DNA from: Sulfurovum sp.
GTDB lineage: Bacteria > Campylobacterota > Campylobacteria > Campylobacterales > Sulfurovaceae
Assembly (NCBI GenBank): GCA_024637255.1
Contig: JAGXFO010000007.1
Coordinates: 1 to 64,000 of the forward strand
Reading direction: 5' to 3'
DNA length: 64,000 bases
Positions 60,258 through 64,000 of the stretch are shown one piece after another; position 1 is the stretch's first letter, and each line of letters opens with the position of its first letter. Made by a program: the position numbers and the translations under genes. The notes beneath the pieces were generated by a model. The model made no database searches. It was not told the DNA's origin and saw only the letters and a list, made by a program, of their open reading frames with translations.

Positions 60258-61332
60258 GAATGATCCTTTATTGCATCTTTTTTAAGAAATTTGTTTCTAA
60301 AATATTGCAAGACAGGCTTTTCAATCAATAAATGAAAGACAATCCCCACAAAAATAGAGAGAGTTACAATCATTAGATACGTCACCTCAGGATATACCCA
60401 CGCCTGCATGTTTAGTTTTTGCACGATACGATTCAATACAGATATCAACGGATTGTGAATAAGATAGATAGAATATGATGCAGCGCCCAATAAGAGCAAT
60501 AACCGAAAGAAAATATTCCTATTTTGTGGATTTTGGAGTTTGACCAACCCAAAGATTATCATTGCCGAAGAGAAGCCAAACAACAATACGTTCAATAATC
60601 CATTTAGCTGAAAAAACTCATAATCGATGTTTAAACCGGCAAATAAAAAAACGATAATGCCTGAAAAAATTATCGGCATAGCTCTCTCTCTCTCTCTGAT
60701 GTCCATTCGATTGTTGATGATTTTATCAAATATGCGACACCCATCCCTAATAAAAACTCCAAGTTATGCGCATTCAAATAAAAACTGCTCGGAAAATCCA
60801 ACTTAACAATGTATACATTGGCCAACAGTATAAGTAATCCCCACCCCCACAATAATGAAACTCCAATTTTCTTATTTAAGATCACTACAATAAAAACCGT
60901 GTAAAAAAACATTTCATGTACCAATGTCCAACCTACCGTCAATAAAGGACGCTGACTGGAGGGCAACAACAACAACGAATCTGTTAAATACTGCATATTA
61001 ATCAAGTCTCCTCTGGGCGACCATTGAGGAAATGTCAAATAAGCACCCAATAACACCAAGCTGACCAATAAAAAAGCTGGATAAATCCGGATGATTCTTT
61101 TTAAAATATACTTTTTGATAGCCGTCCATGAATTTTGATCGTCCGAATGAATATAATAAATGATAAATCCACTCAGGACAAAAAAGAAATCAACTCCAGC
61201 ACTGCCAAAAAGAAAAAAATTATAAAATGGCTCCGCATTATAAAATACCGGTGCCCCCAAGGTGGCATGATGCAATACGACCAATAGAGCAGCCATTCCT
61301 CTAGCTATTTCTAAATATTGTAATTTTTGCAT
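60245..61332 (-). CDS. Acyltransferase-3 family protein, split by an (AG)8 tract (phase OFF)
   Basis: Two overlapping frames together make one acyltransferase-3 (OafA/Nod-like) protein. From 61332: MQKLQYLEIARGMAALLVVL, HHATLG (catalytic-type H-H), FFFVLSGFIIYYI, LKRIIRIYPAFLLV and HEMFFY, ending TSERERELCR and a stop at residue 220. From inside the tract to 60245: AMPIIFSGIIVFLFAGLNID and GAASYSIYLIHNPLI (family S-Y-x-x-Y-L-x-H). The junction is an (AG)8 run at 60682-60697. Removing one AG (or adding two) joins the frames into a 361-residue protein, normal for the family. These enzymes O-acetylate surface sugars. As read, the gene is off. It is coupled to asnB by a 13-base overlap. Confidence 0.85.
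60682..60697 (-). repeat. (AG)8 dinucleotide repeat in the acyltransferase gene
   Basis: Eight AG units on the minus strand (CT on plus) lie exactly where the acyltransferase frame breaks. Simple dinucleotide tracts inside coding sequence are a known slipped-strand switch for surface-modification genes in Helicobacter and others. Confidence 0.85.
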
Positions 61333-62382
61333 CTAAAATATATCCATAGAAAGTACATTTTGATACGGAAGCCAGTATTGAGAATGTGTCGCAAATGTCA
61401 GCCATACAAAAAGAACCATTGCGTACCCACTTACTATCAGTACTTTTGTCACACCTGGAGACAGCTTATTGCGCATCAGATACGGCAATCGTGCAAATAC
61501 TACCAGCTGGATAGGGATAAAATACAGCGCCACACGATCTACAGCCGTGGATGCAACCCCAACCAATGCCATACTGATGATCGATCCTATCGCGATCCAA
61601 AACCAAAAGGCATAATCATCATAATGCCGCTTCCACTCTTTTCGGTATATCAGCAGCAACAGACTCGGCAGGAGGTTCATCATGACCCGTATCTTCGCCC
61701 CGTCAGACTGCATGTTTGCCTCAACATAGTTTGTCCAAAGCCTCTCCTGCTGTTCTGCCAGTAGCATATCCCATGCGCCATACGCTACGGGGACGATCAT
61801 CAGGATGCGCAGTGTCATCCCACTCTGACCATAAAGAAAAACACCCAAAGGCAACAGTAGCAATGCTGTTTTATGAAACAATGCTGCGGTGATGATGAGC
61901 ACTACATACGTCTTAAAAGACCCTTTTTGCAAATACGTCACTGCCAGCATAAACAGACCTATGGCCACTCCTTGACGAGAGTACCCCATGGCAACCACGG
62001 TTATGAGGTAAGGCACAGCAACGGCAAGCGAGATCCACGGGTAGGTTTGCAGCCGGCTAAACTTCACAAGCCCTATCATGAAAATAGCGCCATACACTAC
62101 ATTTGTCCCATACACACCCAGATCCCATCTGTATGAGAGCCAGTTCAAAAAGCTGTGTCCAGGGTCCCCATGCGCAAGTGCCTGAGTTAAACTAAGTCCA
62201 CGCACATTTTCATAGTGTCTTATATAATTAAACCAGTCTCCTCCCACTTCATACCGAAAACCGATCAGCAAGGTAAAAACTACTCCTATGAGCATCCATG
62301 GCAAGAAGTTCAGTGCTCCCTTTCTGCTCCCAAACAGTGCCATACTTGCGGGAATAAAATACATTAGCCAAAAGGTGAACAT
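61333..62382 (-). CDS. EpsG-like polysaccharide polymerase
   Basis: A 349-residue membrane protein with about ten helices. The start MFTFWLMYFIPASMALF then VFTLLIGFRYEVGGDWFNYI (F-R-x-x-x-G-x-D-x-x-x-Y) is characteristic of EpsG-family proteins, thought to polymerise repeat units like Wzy. A large periplasmic loop follows the middle helices (LAEQQERLWTNYVEANMQSD). AAGGA precedes the ATG. It lies between a glycosyltransferase (10 bases upstream) and the acyltransferase (start directly at its stop codon). Substrate specificity cannot be read from the sequence. Confidence 0.82.
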   Translation of the reverse strand: MFTFWLMYFIPASMALFGSRKGALNFLPWMLIGVVFTLLIGFRYEVGGDWFNYIRHYENVRGLSLTQALAHGDPGHSFLNWLSYRWDLGVYGTNVVYGAIFMIGLVKFSRLQTYPWISLAVAVPYLITVVAMGYSRQGVAIGLFMLAVTYLQKGSFKTYVVLIITAALFHKTALLLLPLGVFLYGQSGMTLRILMIVPVAYGAWDMLLAEQQERLWTNYVEANMQSDGAKIRVMMNLLPSLLLLIYRKEWKRHYDDYAFWFWIAIGSIISMALVGVASTAVDRVALYFIPIQLVVFARLPYLMRNKLSPGVTKVLIVSGYAMVLFVWLTFATHSQYWLPYQNVLSMDIF

Positions 62383-62391
62383 GATTTTTCC

Positions 62392-63492
62392 TTATACATT
62401 TACTAGTGTTTTAATGAGCTGACTATAACGTTCACAGTTCATCTCGTGATTGAACTCTTTTTCTATCTTTTGAAAATTATTTTGCGACATGGTTGACCTT
62501 AACTCCTCATCCAGATAAAGTTTTTCAAAGGCATCAAACCACCCATCCAAACTACTAACCAAAAAGCCATTTTCACCCTCTTTTACCAATGAGCAGTTCA
62601 TCCCCACAGGTGATGCGATAACGGGTTTTTTGCATGACATGTATTGTACCAGTTTAAAACCGCACTTTCCTCTGCTCCAAGGGTCGTCATGCAGCGGCAT
62701 GATGCCTATGTCAAAATTTAAGATATGTTTTATCTCCTGCTCTTCTTTCCAAGCGATAACGTTTAGACGATGCCTAGCCAGCTCTTCACTTGAAAGTAAA
62801 TTTCTATCAAACCCTACCAAGTCAAATCTTACATTGGCGTAAGTACCTATAAACTTTGCAATAGCCGGTAATATTTCTAAAATATAAATACTTGTTGTCT
62901 TAGAGCCTATCCACCCTATCACAAAATCTTTTTTTTCTTCTTCTTTGAAATTTTCCATCTCTTTTTTGTACTTGTCAAGTAGCACAACCGTAGGCAGTCT
63001 AAAAGTATGCTCGTTATACTTTTTAGCATACGACTCCAAGTATGCGTTACAGACTACTACATGCTCAGCATGCTGCATCACCTTGGCTATCTTGTTTTTT
63101 AAAAGCCCTTTAACCCATACATTCCTACTCATATCATACTTATGAAAAATCGCATCATCATAGTCCACTATGTACTTGATACCTCTTTTGTTTAAAAGAT
63201 ACTCAAAAACGGATGGGAAATAAGGAAATAGTTCGTATTCTATTAAAATCAGATCATACTTTTTTACCGAATAAAGCAGTCTCATCAGATACACTATCCT
63301 TTGAAAATAAGCTTTAAGACTATGAGCCATTTTGGACATTTTACTACTGGAGTGAAAATAGTCACTTGTAAACAGGGGCATTATCTCCATCTCAATACCA
63401 TGCACCCTAAAGCACTCTTGATAATTGTAAAATCGATAACGGCTACTAGGTCCTTCGTAGCAGTATTTACTTAGGGTAATGATCTTTATCAT
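62392..63492 (-). CDS. Glycosyltransferase, group 1 (GT-B fold)
   Basis: A 366-residue enzyme. The N-terminal domain begins IKIITLSKYCYEGPSSRYRF, with Y-x-x-D-Y-D-D-A (IVDYDDAIFHKYD), typical of some group 1 transferases. The C-terminal nucleotide-sugar site is FDIGIMPLHDDPWSRGKCGF then KLVQYMSCKKPVIASPVGMN, where K-C-G-x-K-L-x-x-Y-M replaces the more usual E-x7-E. The product would extend the polysaccharide repeat unit. Its ATG overlaps the stop codon of the upstream glycosyltransferase by 4 bases (ATGA), marking one transcript. Confidence 0.88.
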   Translation of the reverse strand: MIKIITLSKYCYEGPSSRYRFYNYQECFRVHGIEMEIMPLFTSDYFHSSSKMSKMAHSLKAYFQRIVYLMRLLYSVKKYDLILIEYELFPYFPSVFEYLLNKRGIKYIVDYDDAIFHKYDMSRNVWVKGLLKNKIAKVMQHAEHVVVCNAYLESYAKKYNEHTFRLPTVVLLDKYKKEMENFKEEEKKDFVIGWIGSKTTSIYILEILPAIAKFIGTYANVRFDLVGFDRNLLSSEELARHRLNVIAWKEEQEIKHILNFDIGIMPLHDDPWSRGKCGFKLVQYMSCKKPVIASPVGMNCSLVKEGENGFLVSSLDGWFDAFEKLYLDEELRSTMSQNNFQKIEKEFNHEMNCERYSQLIKTLVNV

Positions 63493-64000
63493 TTGTCTTG
63501 CGCCAACTGATTATAGATTACCTGATACTTTTTAACTGCCATCTCTTTATCAAAATGTTCCATAAAAAGTCTCTCAAAATCATCATTTTCTAAACTTGCT
63601 AATTTGTTGTGTGCTACTATTTGAGATGCTATTATTTCCATATCTCTATCGAGACTTTCTAAATCCACAACATTTCCCACGGCATATTTTTCGAGATAAA
63701 ATCCCATATCTCCTACGTTTCCATTCGTGATAGATGGCAAATGACAAGCGACATTTTCAGCAAATTTGGTCGGTGCCGATGCTTGTTTGGAATATGATGG
63801 TTTAATGAAAAAGAGAGAAGCATCTGCAATATTTAGGTACTTATGCACTTCGTCAAACGAACATGAAGCTATTTTGACACGCTCAGCTGGCATCTGATAC
63901 TCATCAAATATTTTTTGTATAAAAGGCTGTTCATTTTTATTGAGTACCAAAAAATGCACAGTGGCATCCTGCCGCATGATCTCTTTCATCAGCTTTACTT
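63489..64000 (-). CDS. Glycosyltransferase C-terminal part, runs off the right edge
   Basis: The frame stays open to the window end (VKL precedes MKEIM at the edge), so the true start is beyond 64000 and the internal ATG at 63989 should not be used. The visible 170 residues are the C-terminal Rossmann domain of a GT-B enzyme: VHFLVLNKNE, VKIASCSFDEVHKYLNIADA, SLFFIKPSYSKQASAPTKFA then ENVACHLPSITNGNVGDMGF, in the position of the E-x7-E sugar-nucleotide site (here P-T-K-x-x-E). A C-terminal helix ends VIYNQLAQDK. It overlaps the next glycosyltransferase by 4 bases and belongs to the same polysaccharide operon. Confidence 0.8.
   Translation of the reverse strand, partial: VKLMKEIMRQDATVHFLVLNKNEQPFIQKIFDEYQMPAERVKIASCSFDEVHKYLNIADASLFFIKPSYSKQASAPTKFAENVACHLPSITNGNVGDMGFYLEKYAVGNVVDLESLDRDMEIIASQIVAHNKLASLENDDFERLFMEHFDKEMAVKKYQVIYNQLAQDK

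Overview
The window comes from the chromosome of a Campylobacterota (epsilonproteobacterial) bacterium, most likely a Sulfurovum- or Sulfurimonas-like sulfur oxidiser. The evidence is the set of lineage-typical genes: a dimeric all-alpha dUTPase, the cbpA-hspR pair, long-form DapD, a short glucose-6-phosphate isomerase, NspC of norspermidine synthesis, and the rpmH-rnpA-yidC-jag-mnmE block. The DNA is AT-rich and almost all genes lie on the minus strand. No rRNA, tRNA, CRISPR array or intact insertion sequence was seen. Genus-level placement is inferred from reading the proteins, not from a database search.

Layout. 1-825: degraded accessory edge with a divergent, partial cis-prenyltransferase and an IS30-family transposase fragment. 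826-4280: pqi-type lipid-transport operon (pqiA split into two genes, then pqiB and pqiC). 4379-13784: mixed housekeeping genes (DAG-kinase-like protein, Pif1-type helicase, host-attachment protein, beta-barrel protein, YgjP-type metallopeptidase, CitE-like lyase, MltB-type transglycosylase), a decaying GGDEF-EAL pseudogene, and the HspR/CbpA heat-shock operon with a HAIR-like operator over its promoter. 13879-22862: TrmH-type methyltransferase, purH, metE, purL, dut. 22928-28197: the conserved ribosomal protein/membrane insertion/tRNA modification block, in which rnpA has no canonical start codon. 28277-44535: nspC, tamA-tamB, gpsA, a potassium channel, gatB, a thiE-like gene, atpB, lptB, tsaE, trpD and dapD. 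44637-47832: a TonB-dependent receptor and neighbours.

47834 to the right edge is a surface-polysaccharide locus: pgi for sugar phosphate supply, a WecA/MraY-like initiating transferase, Wza, a CpsB-type phosphatase, a Wzc tyrosine kinase, an outer-membrane barrel, a nucleotidyltransferase, VanZ, glycosyltransferases, an asparagine synthetase-like amidotransferase, an acyltransferase and an EpsG-like polymerase. A RelE/RHH toxin-antitoxin pair sits inside it. The acyltransferase gene is split at an (AG)8 dinucleotide tract and would be restored by loss of one unit, so it looks phase variable. The locus runs off the right edge.

Three observations stand out: (1) the probable phase-variable acyltransferase at 60245-61332; (2) rnpA, whose conserved N-terminus is preceded in frame only by the rpmH stop codon and non-canonical initiators; (3) eight genes on both strands that share a -10 hexamer ending 5-7 bases before the ATG, with no Shine-Dalgarno sequence, which suggests leaderless transcription.
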